Of a DNA stretch of 64,000 bases, positions 19,627 to 31,650 are shown piece by piece. Positions within the stretch are counted from its first letter, which is position 1; every line of letters begins with the position of its first letter. Source of the stretch: Trichuris trichiura (taxonomy: Eukaryota > Nematoda > Enoplea > Trichinellida > Trichuridae); NCBI GenBank assembly GCA_037903355.1, contig JBAJFE010000011.1, positions 1,993,001 to 2,057,000 of the forward strand, written 5' to 3'. A program made the position numbers and the translations under genes. The notes beneath the pieces are model-generated. The model did no database searches, was not told where the DNA came from, and saw only the letters and a program-made list of their open reading frames with translations.

Positions 19627-22132
19627 AAACGGAAAAAATTGTATTTTTTTGTTTGTTCAATTGTATCGGCATGCTACTTTTTCAAATTCCCAATTCACGT
19701 TGTCACGTTACGCCAATTTCGTTTGCTCGTCCATTGCTTAGCGAGATTTGTTGCCATTTACCATTGACGGGACTGGCTTAACATGAGCAACTTGTGCTGC
19801 CCTGTCGTTTCCCCAAAAAAGAAAAACCTTAACGCCAACCAACTGCGCTTCACCTTTTTTACCTGCCCTTTCTAACTGTTCGGCAATTTGAACAACGCTG
19901 AATATTGTACATGAAAGATGCTTTCTTGTTTTGTCAATTTGCCGTGACAGTAAAACTAATTCAATCATTAAGCTTAACCTTCAATAATCAAACAACCAAG
20001 GCCTACGACATTACGTAGACACTGATGATGATAATCAGGTACACGAAAACCGTTTTCCTTAAGCCTCGACGAAGAAGAGGAAATATTGACTATAAATTGG
20101 AAGTGGAGAGCAATTTTAAGAGAAAAATGCTGCTCATACGCAAAACTAGTGGAAGCTACAGCGATGAGCACGACAAGGTCTCGTCCGTAAATGAGTTATT
20201 GCCACGTTTATGCTGTCAGTAACATTCTCAAGGGCTATCCACCTGCCGTAGCGAATTCGGGCATGGTAAGTATCAATTTACCGCTAAGCAGGAAATATGC
20301 AAACGCACAATCGCGCAGAAATTTTTATTTTTAACAGTTTACTGTATAAATTAGAATTTGTTGTCAACTCTTGAACTAATCTTCAAAGCTTATCAACATC
20401 ACCATCAGCTCTAGCTTTCCAAATGCAGGGTCATCTAAGTGTACCTGACCATCTATAGGCTTACTGTACTTCCGATGAGAAAGTTTTGAACACGTAAACC
20501 TAGCGCATTTGTCCATTGCTCCCAGCGTCTTAGCAAAAGATAAAAGCTACTAATATTATTTAAGTTAGGTAAAAACGCGTAAGGACATAGAACTTTCGGA
20601 GAGCCGGAAATAGTTTCGAAAAAATTCGGCTTAAAGCACTGAAATTAAGTGCGACTTGCATACACCATTATGGTCAATGTACAGAAGAAAGCAGGGTCGA
20701 CAGTGACCGCGGCAAAACTTTCAGCGCGCTAGACTGCTTTTATTCTTTGCAGCCAGCCTGGAATTTTTAAAGTTGAGCGGTCTATTGTAAAAGCGTGCTG
20801 AAAGCGAAGCTATTCTACTCGCGTGCTGTCTTACGTCAGCGGCGCAAAATTTCTGTCCCACATCGACGGCTGCTCTTTTTAATAACCGACCAACGCGGGT
20901 TACGCGTAGTATGATCAAATAAAGAAAGTTCAAAATATGGACTTACCGAAATTGGCTAACTTGTAGCTGAGGACTCATTCATCTGCAAACTTTTCCACCG
21001 GATAACAGTAGCGACATACGCAGACAACACCGTAATAAGTAACAGGTAGAAAACCATTCGAAAACGTACACTAACGCCGTCTTCATCTCACTCTCTTCCA
21101 TTAAGTCAATTGTTACCTGCATATCTTTAACAATAAGTTCCCTCACTTTGATGTGTAGTGCTCTTTTATGGCAATTTACGTAATGTTGTCGATTTAACAC
21201 TGACAAACATGCATTTTTAGAGTCGAACGGTTTTGTGGAAACTAAGCCAAGTGACAAATGCATTTATGTACGACGGGCTCCGACTCTGTTAACTTCTCGC
21301 GGCTTTTATCGAAACGAATGCATCACCTTGCATTTAAAACATCAAAATCGTGCTTACATTCTGAGAAATATGTTAAACATGCCCATCAGACGGTCGCGCA
21401 TCCGTCGCTTCAACGCTTTGCATGTTATCACTAAAGCTGAATACTGTTTGAAATTAATTAGCATACGCTAAGGTTTCACCTTGCCAGCGAAATGCAATTA
21501 TAATTTTTTCACATTCACAGTACATCGCCTGTCTGCAGCTGTCACTTCTCTACACTACACGGAGAAACATATTTCACTGTTAAGCTTCAAAACAGTGCAA
21601 GTCACTGATTATTTCACCTTTAATCATTCTTCAACATCATTCCGCTGCACATGCGTGCTGCAGAGCGTGTTAATCAATTAATCTAATTATGGCAATTTGG
21701 TTGGTTTCAAGTTCGTCTTAAGATGGAAAATATTCTTTAAATGATTCCGCCCGCCTCTATAGATTGCAGTTTTGATGATCTTATCGACTGCTACTCTTAA
21801 TGATGACCGCTAACGCGCTGATTTTTTTCGTCGCATCTTCGGGTTTAAGTGGCTTACAGTACCTTAGTGATAGCTAAGTACATCCCTCATGAAACTGTTT
21901 CTCAACGAATAATTTGAATTAAAAAAACGCTTGTAAGGTTCACGCTGCAATGACAAAATTTCTATGTGATGCTGCGTGGCTTCATGCATAATTCATTAAC
22001 GTAAGCGCTTGACGCGTACCCAAGTAAACACCAGTCGAAGTGACAAAGATGGGAACTCAGTTGCTACTGCTAAAACGGCAATGCCTCAGCGCTACCCAAA
22101 AGTTTAAATTTGATTGGACAAACTTCTAGGTG
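19627..22132. other. 2.5-kb spacer with unresolved short frames
   Basis: Between 19738 and 20265 both strands show short protein-like frames with splice signals. Minus: AEQLERAGKKGEAQLVGVKV ending at 19738, and LKENGFRVPDYHH upstream. Plus: DYKLEVESNFKRKMLLIRK, and ILKGYPPAVANSGM flanked by CTGTCAG and GTAAGT. I could not decide the strand or assemble a full gene. From 20.3 to 22.1 kb nothing is recognisable; a minus frame at 21263-20979 is weak. Confidence 0.35.
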
Positions 22133-23914
22133 TCAATGAATATTTTCTACAATGGCTCGCAAAATTATTCCCACTGCGTAGGCGCCCGGATCTTCTTTGG
22201 TCAATGCTTCCGCGGACACGTAACTGGCTCGCCCTGCGCGTGCTTTCATACTTTTAGTTTCATTGACAGCTCTGTTTGCTGCTTGCAAAGCGTCATTGAG
22301 TAACTTTTCTTTGGGCAATGAGCTTCCGCTTCCAACTGCCTTCGACAGCACTTCGCAAAAGGCGCTCAATGGATCTATGAGAGTTCGATCGCCGGGTTCG
22401 GCACCACCGTAACGTCTGATTGCGTCAGCACCAGCTACGATAGCCGAAGTCCACGCATCAAATGTCAAAGAGTGAACCAACTTGCCGCTAGCAGCGCTGA
22501 AGAACAACGAATACAGTGCACCGGTTGTTCCTCCAACTTTCTGCTCAAAAAGCTTAGCAATTTCGCCAAGCAGCACCGATGGTACACTAACGTGTAATCC
22601 ACCGCTTGAATATTGCTCATTCAAAGCAGTAGCGCCCACCTTCAACGTGGAACCGCAATCTCCATCGCCGCTGGAACTGTCCAACTCGTTCAAAGTTTGT
22701 TCATTCGATGTAATTGCTGAACAAACGCTTGTCAGGGCTTTTCCAATAACATTCACCATAGACTCGTTGGCTACCGCGCCTTTAATCTCTTCTGGATTGT
22801 CAACTCCGTACGTTAGCTTATCGACTGAAATGCGCAACGGTCCCTCTGTGTTATACGAATAAGGAGAATGGGCTGCCGGCCAACCCGGCAAACAATAAGG
22901 CGAATCGAGACTATTTATCCAATGTCCAGTGCTTGTCAGATTCAGTAGGGAAACACTGAACCCGTGCATATCTAATGAGGACATACAAGTGCCAACGTAC
23001 AATCTGCGTACTTTCGTGTTTTGCCTTTCAAGCCAACGCAAAACCTCCAAGGACAATATGTTCATTTCCATTTGCGTTGTGCTGCCAAGATTGTTTATCA
23101 ATACGGCTAAAGAATCCGCGTGCTTTAGTTGGAAACGAGTAGTCGAAGTAGGATGCGTCATGTGCGACATCATCAGGTCAACTGTTTCGGCAGCGGACTT
23201 TACGGGTAGCCGACAGACGCCGGGTTCCCCGTGGATACCAAGGCCTAATTCCATATCTGATTCAGATATTTGAAAAAGCGGACCTCGACCAGGCGGGCTG
23301 CAAGACGATAAGCTGACGCCTATTGTTCCACAATTGGCAATCACGTTCCTTGCCGTGGCGGCCAGATCTTTTAGGGGGGTTCCACTTTCTGCCAAGGCAC
23401 CGCATATCTTAATAACGAAAAGACTAGCAGCCAAGCCCCGTCGGCCAGCCGACTTGTCTGCAGACTGCAAGGCACAGTCTTCGCCCATAATGACCATCTC
23501 CAAAGGAACATTGGGCAATAGATGCTTTGCCCGTTCAAAGGCAATGCCAAAGTTCAACCTATCGCCAGTGTAATTGATAACCAAAATGAGAACCCCCGCG
23601 CTGCTCTGCACTGCGTTTATGGCAGCCAGGATGTGGTCAGCCGGTGGCGATGCGAAAACCGATCCGGCAACCGCCGCCGTAAGGCCGCCAACACCGACAA
23701 AATCGGCAAAAGCTGGTTCATGACCACTGCCACCACCGCATACTAACGCCACGTGTTTGGCTTCTCGTACCTTGTCAACGTCCCTTCTGATCAGAACACG
23801 GTAGTTTTCTAGCAAAGCAACGGTACTCGAGCGAAATGCGCAACCAAGCAAGCTATCGTCAACACATTCATCAACTTTGTTGATAAGCTTTCTTGTAAAT
23901 GCAGTTTGTTCCAT
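22133..23914 (-). CDS. TKFC: triokinase / dihydroxyacetone kinase (FMN cyclase)
   Basis: ATP-dependent phosphorylation of dihydroxyacetone and glyceraldehyde; the animal enzyme also converts FAD to cyclic FMN plus AMP. A single exon of 593 aa starts at the ATG at 23914 (human TKFC 575 aa). The DAK1/K domain (about 10-330) has VALVCGGGSGHEPAFADFVG, NYTGDRLNFG, TIGVSLSSCSPPG and GLGIHGEPG, the last containing the substrate-binding His. The DAK2/L domain (about 385-590) has SSSGDGDCGSTL, VGGTTGALYSLFF, GDRTLIDPL and GRASYVSAEAL, which hold the Mg-ATP aspartates and the glycine loop. Sequence blocks match the metazoan fused enzyme, so bacterial transfer is not indicated. It lacks introns over 1.8 kb. 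Confidence 0.96.
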   Translation of the reverse strand: MEQTAFTRKLINKVDECVDDSLLGCAFRSSTVALLENYRVLIRRDVDKVREAKHVALVCGGGSGHEPAFADFVGVGGLTAAVAGSVFASPPADHILAAINAVQSSAGVLILVINYTGDRLNFGIAFERAKHLLPNVPLEMVIMGEDCALQSADKSAGRRGLAASLFVIKICGALAESGTPLKDLAATARNVIANCGTIGVSLSSCSPPGRGPLFQISESDMELGLGIHGEPGVCRLPVKSAAETVDLMMSHMTHPTSTTRFQLKHADSLAVLINNLGSTTQMEMNILSLEVLRWLERQNTKVRRLYVGTCMSSLDMHGFSVSLLNLTSTGHWINSLDSPYCLPGWPAAHSPYSYNTEGPLRISVDKLTYGVDNPEEIKGAVANESMVNVIGKALTSVCSAITSNEQTLNELDSSSGDGDCGSTLKVGATALNEQYSSGGLHVSVPSVLLGEIAKLFEQKVGGTTGALYSLFFSAASGKLVHSLTFDAWTSAIVAGADAIRRYGGAEPGDRTLIDPLSAFCEVLSKAVGSGSSLPKEKLLNDALQAANRAVNETKSMKARAGRASYVSAEALTKEDPGAYAVGIILRAIVENIH

Positions 23915-25275
23915 GCTGTTCAAGCGAATTGAGGTATGGAATGCCGCTGGTAGAGAAAAGGATAGAAGACGTCTTAAAACGACCCTGTCGTTGCGCAGCT
24001 ATCAGGGAAAAAACTTACCTACACTGAAGATGCACAAACGGCGTTAACATGTAAGTCTTCAACACGTCACACGCTGGATGCTGGAAACTGGCTGAACAGC
24101 ATGAGGCACTTAATTTTCAAAAACAAAATACGGTAGATGAGAACCTGCCTATTCTTTAAGCAGTATGCTACAGCTGGAAAAAAACTGATCAGTGCTTAAC
24201 AAGCAGAGCGCGCAAACGAAGGCAATATTTTAAAATAAGCACTTTTTGGATAGTCAATCGTCTATAGCTCGCCGCGTTTCACGTTAGAACAGAGCAAATT
24301 TCGGCGACAAACTTCCCAAACGTCTATTCGGAAAAATTTGAAAACGTTATCTTACTCAACCGAATGAACGAAGCAGCAATTACGTTTAGACTGATGCCCG
24401 CTGCAAAATGCATTAGCCGCGTTTGGAAATACCCGACATGAAGTCGGCCTGTCAGCTCACTATGCTACTATCGACGTCAGCAGTCGATAAGACGATATAA
24501 AGTGAGTGAAGTTTTAAAACTCGCTTTAAAAACAACTAACATAAATTGCAACATATGAAGCAAACTAGCACTCACCTTGCAATTAGCGCCACCGACTTCT
24601 CTCTCGAAGTTCGTGCAGTACAAACATGTTACCGTAACCGAAACAACTTGCACATTTTTAGTTTACGAAAAATTTGGCGCAGCAGGAAACCGCTGCAAAG
24701 GCTTTCACGCGTACGCTAATATGCTTGCACACTTCTGCAACGGTTAGGCCAGTTTTGTCTTTATAAAAAAAAGTAATGTTTTTTTGGATTCGAAATTAAG
24801 CTTATTATTTGCTACAAATTAAAAAACGGCATTTCCCACAGGAAAGCCTTATTAACAGGAAGAAATATTGAAAAGTCAGCTTGCGTTTGGTCGGCATTTT
24901 GGCTAAGCGATGCTGCTCAGACGTTTTTTTGCGGAAAATGCACCAGGTGCGTAATCAATCGCGCAATGATTAGTTGGTTGATTTAAAAGTATAACAAAAT
25001 TTGAACAATTATCGCAGCGCTGGGACGTAACTGAAAATTTTGGTTACAGTATCCCATTGCTTCCTCCTAAAAAGGAGAGGAATCCCGTGGCTCGCTTACA
25101 AATTAAAGCGCGCGAGTAGTTCAAACGTACTGTTACTGTTTCATTTCCATTGCTGATGCCTAGATTAGGCGCTCATCAGCTCAATATAGCGCTAGTAAGC
25201 CATTCAATTTGATCTTACTTAGTTATCATTATACGGTGTATTTTTTATTCGTATTGTTCAAGACGTTTGTTTGAA
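23915..25275. other. divergent intergenic region (TKFC / ASTE1)
   Basis: 1.36 kb between two divergently transcribed genes, presumably holding both promoters. No coding frames, repeats or obvious motif clusters recognised. Confidence 0.5.
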
Positions 25276-27229
25276 ATGGGAATCCGAGGACTGACATCTT
25301 TAGTCAACGAAAACCCAGGTTTGCCTAAATGACTATCAATTAAAATCCACGCACGTAGTAATTGACGGCACAAGTCTCGCCTATCGGATATTCTTGAGCT
25401 ACAAAGTTGAGTGCTCGTTTTGCGGAGAATATTTGGCCTTTAAAAATGCTACTTTGTCGTTTTTGAATCGCCTTCGCAAGGCAAACGTCACTCCGTTGTT
25501 TGTTTTTGATGGTCCTATGGATAAGTACGGTAGCAAGTTTCAAACGGTTCTAAAGCGTCATAAAGAGGCAATTAATTGCGCCGTCCAAGTAATGCAGCAA
25601 CGAAGCAACTTCGTGCTTCCCATGCTAGCATTTGACGTTTTCCTTAGACTATTGGACCAGCAGAATTTCAACGTTCTTGTATGTACCGGCGACGCGGATC
25701 GTACAATTGCCGCATGCGCAATTTACCTCAATTGTCCGGTTATTTCCATGGACAGCGATTTCCTTGTTTTTCCTTTAAATAAAGGCTACATACCGTTCAA
25801 TTCAATCGATTTGTCCGACATGGCTCCTAATGACGCCATCAACTGTTCAATATACAATGTGGACAATTGGCTAAAATTTCTACCTCGATTGGATAAGGCT
25901 CTGCTGCCTATATTTGCTATAGTTACTGGTAATGATTTTTTTACATCGAGCGCTTTTGAGAATTTTTTTGACCATATCACCAAGCCGCAAGTTCTTGCAA
26001 GAGAGATAACTCGGGGTACGTTGAAGCAATGCAACATGGTTGGCTTCTTGGAATGGCTACAAGACAAAAGTTACGAGGAAGCTTTGGAAGGGCTGCTCTG
26101 TTGCGCCAGTAGCGGAAACCGACAGTGTTTCAGAGAAAAGATAGAAAATGCTTTGTCTTTCTACAACGTCAAGGCGTTGTCCGTTGAAGAGTGTAAAGGC
26201 TGCACAATATCTCAACTATTGGCTTGTGGTTTTCCAAAACCGTTCACTGAAGCTTATTGTACAGGAAAGCTATATCGCTTATCCAATATGACATACGTCC
26301 GCTTAGGGCAAACATTGTTTCTTCCGATCGTTTTAGAAAATATATCACTACACTGTGTGCACGAATGTTCAAAGCCCTTGAGAGCCATTATATACGGCAT
26401 AATGCTGAAAGGAACCGGAAATCGCGTAGTGACTGAATACACGCGAGTACATGATACATACCAACCTATTGTTGCAGCTGTCAAAGAAGATGTGCCATCC
26501 ATGAGTGAAATAGCTAATTTAAGCAAAGACGATCGCAGAAAAATACTCACTTGTAATTTTTCCTTTTGTCCACATGATCTCGACGCTATTCCCGAGCAAC
26601 TGCACTTGTTTGTTTTGTCTCTTAAGATGTGGACGCAGTCTTCTTCGTCTACGGAACAAATTACGCAAAACGTGGCATTGGCCCTTGCTGCAACTGCAAT
26701 TCATCTCAATGCCAAGTTTACCTCTGTTATGTCAGAGTCTTTGCGCCGCCTTTACAAAAAACCTTTGATCGAATCGCACCAAGAACGAAATAGATACTTT
26801 ACCTTTGTTCACGCGGCAAACCAATGGCAAAGTTGCCTTGATACTATTCAGTGCCTTAACGACTTACTTATCCAACCTTTTCGTGAAGCAGATGTGACTT
26901 GCCTTTTCTCAGGTAAATTAGCATTCAATTTGTACCAGTGCGCGCTATGTAGTCGGCGTCCTGTTGAAACTGTGCTTAACGCATTACGAGATGAGGCGAC
27001 CGTGTTTGATATGTCTCCTGACCAACTTCTTGCAAAATTGCAACTTATAATACCTTTTCCAAAAGAGCTATCAAGTGCGACTGGAACAACAAGCAAAACG
27101 ACGACCAATAAAACAAGGCATCGAGTTAAAGATAAAGTTGTTGTCGCCTCGACAGAGCTTTATTCGGATACATCGACGTCCGACTGGGACGACGACAATT
27201 CATTTGCCGCATTGAAATTGGTTAGGTAG
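25276..27229 (+). CDS. ASTE1: Asteroid homologue (XPG-like domain protein ASTE1)
   Basis: FEN1/XPG-superfamily protein; vertebrate ASTE1 is a structure-specific nuclease linked to shieldin-dependent end joining, and Drosophila asteroid acts in EGFR signalling. Two exons: 25276-25318 and 25359-27229, separated by a 40-nt intron; 637 aa (human 679). The N-terminus MGIRGLTSLVNENP followed by VIDGTSLAYRI is the XPG-N start with its first metal-binding Asp. The XPG-I region (about 95-140) has CTGDADRTIAACA and SMDSDFLVFPL, carrying catalytic-type aspartates. Further landmarks are LLPIFAIVTGNDFF, RAIIYGIMLKGTG and FVHAANQWQSCLDTIQCLN, all near-matches to ASTE1 blocks. It ends in an acidic and Ser/Thr-rich tail (STSDWDDDNSFAAL). 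Confidence 0.92.
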
Positions 27230-28144
27230 AACGAACCTTGCCTAACCGTCGAAATCGCGCTTTACGGTTTACAACAGGCCTTTTCTTATCTAGAATACTG
27301 GAAAATAGCGCCTTGCATCGTTGTCTTTCTTCTTTGTTCCGTCCTGTATGTTCAGACGATTCAGTAAAATCTATCTGAAATTTTTACAGCCTTATTCCCG
27401 ACTCAAATTTCTTCTTTTAAATTTCCTTACTTTTATAAGCTCCTTGACTACAGCTTCTTGGGTACATACGTCCACGCGCCGCAGGAAAGCCGAAGAGCTT
27501 TCGTTTGGTTTTGGCCGAAAACCTTGCTTAGGTTCTAAACAAGAAGCTGACGACCAGAATGGCTTGTAAAAACGTACTTTTGCGTTTTTGTTGCAATTTT
27601 CCCTGAGAAAAAGGCTTGAATAAATTTGCAGTTGAACGAGGCACGGGTTGCTCCTCAAACTCGCTCACACTGGCTTTCCTGCAAGTGCAATTGCGTTAAA
27701 TTAAAATCGAAAAGGCCAAGTCAAAAAAGCATACGACCTTTTGCTGCGACGAGAAACGGCTACGCGACGACAAACACCTTTTTTCCCCATCGCTTTTCAT
27801 GTACATACAGTAAGAATAACGATGCAAAAGTACCTACTATGGGGTCGTCGAAACTAAAGAGCAAAAAAATTTCAAGAAAGCTTTCGCTTTTATTTTCTGG
27901 GAAAAAATTTTATTACGTAATGACTAAGAGGATAGGTAGCTGTATCAGAGACGGGGGTTACTCTTTGTCGCAACACTAAAAACGGTTGAAACACATCGAA
28001 TGCAAAAAAATGCGTTTGGGTAATACAAGAAAATTCTAAAATTAGACTATCGCGTACCTAACTTTTAGCTAAAGCTGTCCCGAAATTGCTGGCTATTGTT
28101 AGGTTAACATTGTCACCTGAAAACACTTTTCTACGCTTACTGTA
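27230..28144. other. intergenic spacer upstream of STUB1
   Basis: Low-complexity, AT-rich sequence with no supported gene. Short plus frames (27321-27569, 27626-27979) start without good context and show no family resemblance. Confidence 0.5.
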
Positions 28145-28180
28145 ATGAGTGCAGAACCGCTATGTCAGCGGCGGATTTAA
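28145..28180 (+). promoter_or_regulatory. overlapping upstream ORF of STUB1
   Basis: An ATG 17 nt upstream of and out of frame with the STUB1 start opens an 11-codon frame whose TAA (28178-28180) lies inside the STUB1 coding sequence. The initiating ATGs have similar contexts (ATGAGTGCAGA and ATGTCAGCGGC). If the transcript starts upstream of 28145, scanning ribosomes would meet this ATG first, which could lower STUB1 translation. If trans-splicing or transcription starts between them, it has no effect. Confidence 0.4.
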
Positions 28181-29046
28181 AGCTTCAAGGCAACAATTAT
28201 TTCGCTGGACATTCGTACGAGGAAGCAATTCACTGCTATACGAAAGCAATTGTGAAAGACCCCGAAAATGCAACATTCTTTACCAACAGAGCGTTGTGCT
28301 ACTTGCACTTAAAGCGTTTCGAAAGTGCTGCTCAGGATTGCAGAAAAGCGTTGGAGCTTAATCGATTTTCGGTTAAGGGATTCTTTTTCCTTGGCAAAGC
28401 GTTACTCCACTTGGAACAGTACGAAGAAGCGGCGAAGGTACTCTGGCGGGCCCACGAACTGTCCAAAGCTCAAAAGCTCAATTATGGAGATCAAATTACT
28501 TCGCTTCTGCGAACCGCTCGACGCGAGCGTTTTCGTATCGAAGAAGAAAGACGCGTCTCGCAGGAGATCGCTTTACAAACTTATTTGCTCGATTTAATAA
28601 ACAAAGACAAACTGGATCAACTGAAGCAGCTCAAAGGTAGGTCATTATTGAAAGGTCGAATTTTTTTTTAAAAAAAAGTAACGATTACTTCAGAGGGCGA
28701 TGAACCTGCTTTGCTGGACGAAATTCAAAGCATTGAGGATAAGGCGCAAGAACGTGTAGCACTGACCAATGACCTATTCAATCAGGTGGACGATCGAAGA
28801 AAGAAACGTGATATACCAGACTATCTATGCGGAAAAATTAGCTTTGAATTAATGCGAGATCCAGTGATAACGCCTAGCGGCATCACCTACGATCGGAAGG
28901 ATATAATGGAACATTTGCATAGAGTAGGTCATTTTGATCCAGTGACACGTACGCCATTGTCTGTTGATCAGCTGATACCAAATTTAGCTATGAAAGAAGT
29001 GATAGATCACTACATCCAAGAAAACCCGTGGGCATTAGACTTCTGA
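28162..29046 (+). CDS. STUB1: CHIP, TPR/U-box E3 ubiquitin ligase
   Basis: Binds the C-terminal EEVD of Hsp70/Hsp90 and ubiquitinates bound clients. Two exons: 28162-28636 and 28694-29046, 275 aa. Three TPR units (about 3-120) start with [20 protein letters not shown], with the carboxylate-clamp pattern ([25 protein letters not shown]). A charged helical hairpin follows ([12 protein letters not shown]). The U-box (about 200-272) has [28 protein letters not shown] and FDPVTRTPL, then [11 protein letters not shown] and terminal ENPWALDF. These match the human protein (303 aa) in order and spacing. Equivalent to C. elegans chn-1, a partner of ufd-2 in the unc-45 pathway. An out-of-frame upstream ATG overlaps its start. 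Confidence 0.97.
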
Positions 29047-29292
29047 CTTCACGTACGACTTCTCTTATGTTTGCTAACACTCTGTACGTGACGTGTACTG
29101 TTTTTTGTTCTATTTTCACGTTTCTCCGCTTCTACTGATAGTGAACAATGCCGCATTCATTCGTTCGTAAACCTGGAGTATATTCGTCCCCTTTCGTCGA
29201 CTAAGCAACAGTCCATCTCGCCGCAGCAAGCCTGCTGGAACTTACGGCATCTGAAAAATGAAAGTTATCTCTACAAGTCAACGAAGCAATGA

Positions 29293-29698
29293 TTACTGGA
29301 AAACTATTTCCTTCACTGGCTCGTCGTCTTCATATGAGACTGTAACGTTGACTGGAAGAGCATATTCGCAGGACAGACGATCTGCTAGCAGACTATCGGG
29401 ATCCTGAATGAACGAACATATTGCTTTCGGTAATAATCAGGAGTATAATTCTTACAAAGTGGTAATAACGTTTTCCAATCCAATAGTATCTATTGTATCT
29501 GGGGAAAAACTGTTTAGTATTGTACTGACCAACCTTCCAAGGGAAGGGACCGTCCGTAAATCTTAGAAGCAATTGTTCCAAAATGCGTTCCGAAGATCGG
29601 TTCAGCCGCTCGGCAATGTACCCTTCGGCGTAGTTGTAAGCGCATGCGGGCAGTAACAGAAAACCAAAGAGAACTGAATAGACAGCTGCGACAGACAT
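29293..29698 (-). CDS. small secreted protein resembling the nematode CX module
   Basis: Two exons: 29698-29456 and 29403-29293, 117 aa. The first ATG opens a signal peptide (MSVAAVYSVLFGFLLLPACA). An acceptor-like TTTCATTTCAG ends 11 nt upstream, suggesting a 5'UTR intron or a spliced leader. The middle carries RYNRYYWIGKRYYHF and the end DRLSCEYALPVNVTVSY ... PVKEIVF. The order YYW, Tyr-rich stretch, Cys-Glu-Tyr-Pro-like, then a hydrophobic closing strand resembles the CX module (PF01705), a nematode-restricted extracellular domain. The usual final cysteine is missing, so the match is incomplete. It is convergent with STUB1, with a 246-bp gap between stops. Function unknown. Confidence 0.62.
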
Positions 29699-31650
29699 GG
29701 AGGAAAACCTGAAATGAAAACGTTTCAGTACATAGCTGCAATCGCAAGTGGTCACAAAGCAGCATTTAACGATGCTTAAAAAAAACCTTCTGTTTTACTG
29801 TAACGTTTAAATAGGTATGCAGGTGCTTACAAAACTACTAAGGTGTATGCTCACTTGTATCACCTTTTTTTAAACGTGACTAACAGCGCGCAAGTAAAGC
29901 GTCTAGCGAAGCACTCACTTGAAAGCTCTACATCAAAGCCATACATGAGCGAGCCTCAAATCATAAGGATACGGGCATCCCAAGCGCAATTATTGTTCTT
30001 CTACTTTGCATTTACCAACCCTTACTAATTAATAACCTACTCTGCCCTTAGCCTGTGAAGTTGCAACACGATGGATACAAAAAGAATTCAAAAAGCGTCG
30101 TATTGCTCTAGAAACGACTATTGTTACAAGAAATGCCGACTGCACAACCAACAGCATAATCAAACAACGCCGTTTAAAAATATGACGCGCAATGCGACAG
30201 TGCTTCGAATAAGATCACACTGCACACAATGAATGAATGCAAATGCACCAACTTATCTTACCGGTCTAAAAAATTAAGCGGCACCCAAATGAAGGGTTGG
30301 TAGTTATAAACTTGGAGGAAAACTGCAAGTTTTACAGCGTGGCGAAAAAGTACACTCAAAGCTAAAGCAGTTGCGTTTCTTACAAACTACAGTACACACT
30401 TACCTATGTATCATTACAAATACAGTGCGCATAGAATGGTTTTTGTTCGGAATATCTCGCAGTTTGTTGTAACTTGACACCACAGAAACCTGCATTTTCG
30501 TTAATTTTGCAAAGTTGTTTTACGACTAGTAGTTCGTCAGCAGGATTACGTTAAAGTTGCGATTATGTCTTGTTGACAACAGTGAAGGTAAGATAATGCC
30601 GAGTAAAATTACAAAGCTTTTAAAAGTGCCCAGTTTTCATCGTCAGCGTGTTAAATCCGAGCACACGACGATGGAATACGAGCACTTCAAAAAGCTCTGT
30701 AATTTTACTCTGCAAAAGAAGTACGCAGGACAAAACCTCAAAGAGCTCTTCCATAGATAAAATCAAATTTATGTTTCAAAAAACTTGCCCATCTTTGACA
30801 AGAAATATCTGTATTTACTCTACTTAAGCTGCTCACGATTATTTGGATTAGTGAAACCTGATTTTAGTTAATCTACAGTATCCATCACGTCGCGAACGGC
30901 TAAACGCTCGTGTTGTCCTTTCGCGACGCTAAAGTGTGTATCGATTGGCATTAGGAGCGCTTTGAAGCACCGGAAAGAGTCTGTTACTACTTGGTTTCAA
31001 TGAACAACCATCATAATGTTGCACTTTTTGCGACGCAACAAGTTCTATCAGCTTTGTACAAAGCAATAAAAGCTTCGACATTAATTTATCGCTCCTTCAA
31101 GTTTCCAAGTGACTTTAAGCCTACAGCTTTGAATTGTAGCACCTAAAATAGTGATTTACGCGCAACTTACTTTGTAGCGTCAAAACGAGGCTGCGTCAAA
31201 AAGATGCGCATCGTTTTTTCTGTAAGAATTTACAAATACAGCGTCAATAAGTAAAACATCGCATTAATGAAGCATCAATACGGAACAGAAATTTCGGATC
31301 TGGCACGATGACAGCACTGGCTTATTAACCGGGGGCAAAAGGGGAAGCGTTTGCGTTGAACAATTGATTTTCTTCATTTTTTCCTATATGCTGAGCTGAG
31401 CATGTTGACAAAAAGTTCAGATATGTTTCACACAAGTGCGGAAAAACAATGAACGTCGGACGAGATTCACGAGCTCATCAAATAAAGCTGATCGTGGCGA
31501 CCAATACTAGAAAGCCAATGGACCCAGCAGGCCGGCAATTACTTATACAGCAGTTGTGCTGAAATTTTTCAATTAGTTAAACAAAAATGCGGCTGCGAAA
31601 TTCCCACCTTTTTGGCAACATGTTCACGCTCATCTTCTATTTTGCGATGA
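29699..31650. other. 2-kb spacer with one weak short frame
   Basis: Mostly non-coding AT-rich sequence. A plus frame with ATG at 30596 and stop at 30758-30760 (54 codons; basic, ending YAGQNLKELFHR) reads protein-like and could be a small gene or a last exon. A GTAAG directly precedes its ATG, so it could equally be intronic. I see nothing else. Confidence 0.3.

Noticed and set aside
22133..23914. Intron-free dihydroxyacetone kinase as a bacterial transfer.
   Set aside because: The fused K and L domains and blocks such as TIGVSLSSCSPPG and GLGIHGEPG match the animal triokinase rather than bacterial DhaK/DhaL.
29508..29535. A GT...AG stretch of about 24 nt in the CX-like gene that could be an intron.
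   Set aside because: It is in frame and coding when read through; a 24-nt intron would be implausibly short and is not required.
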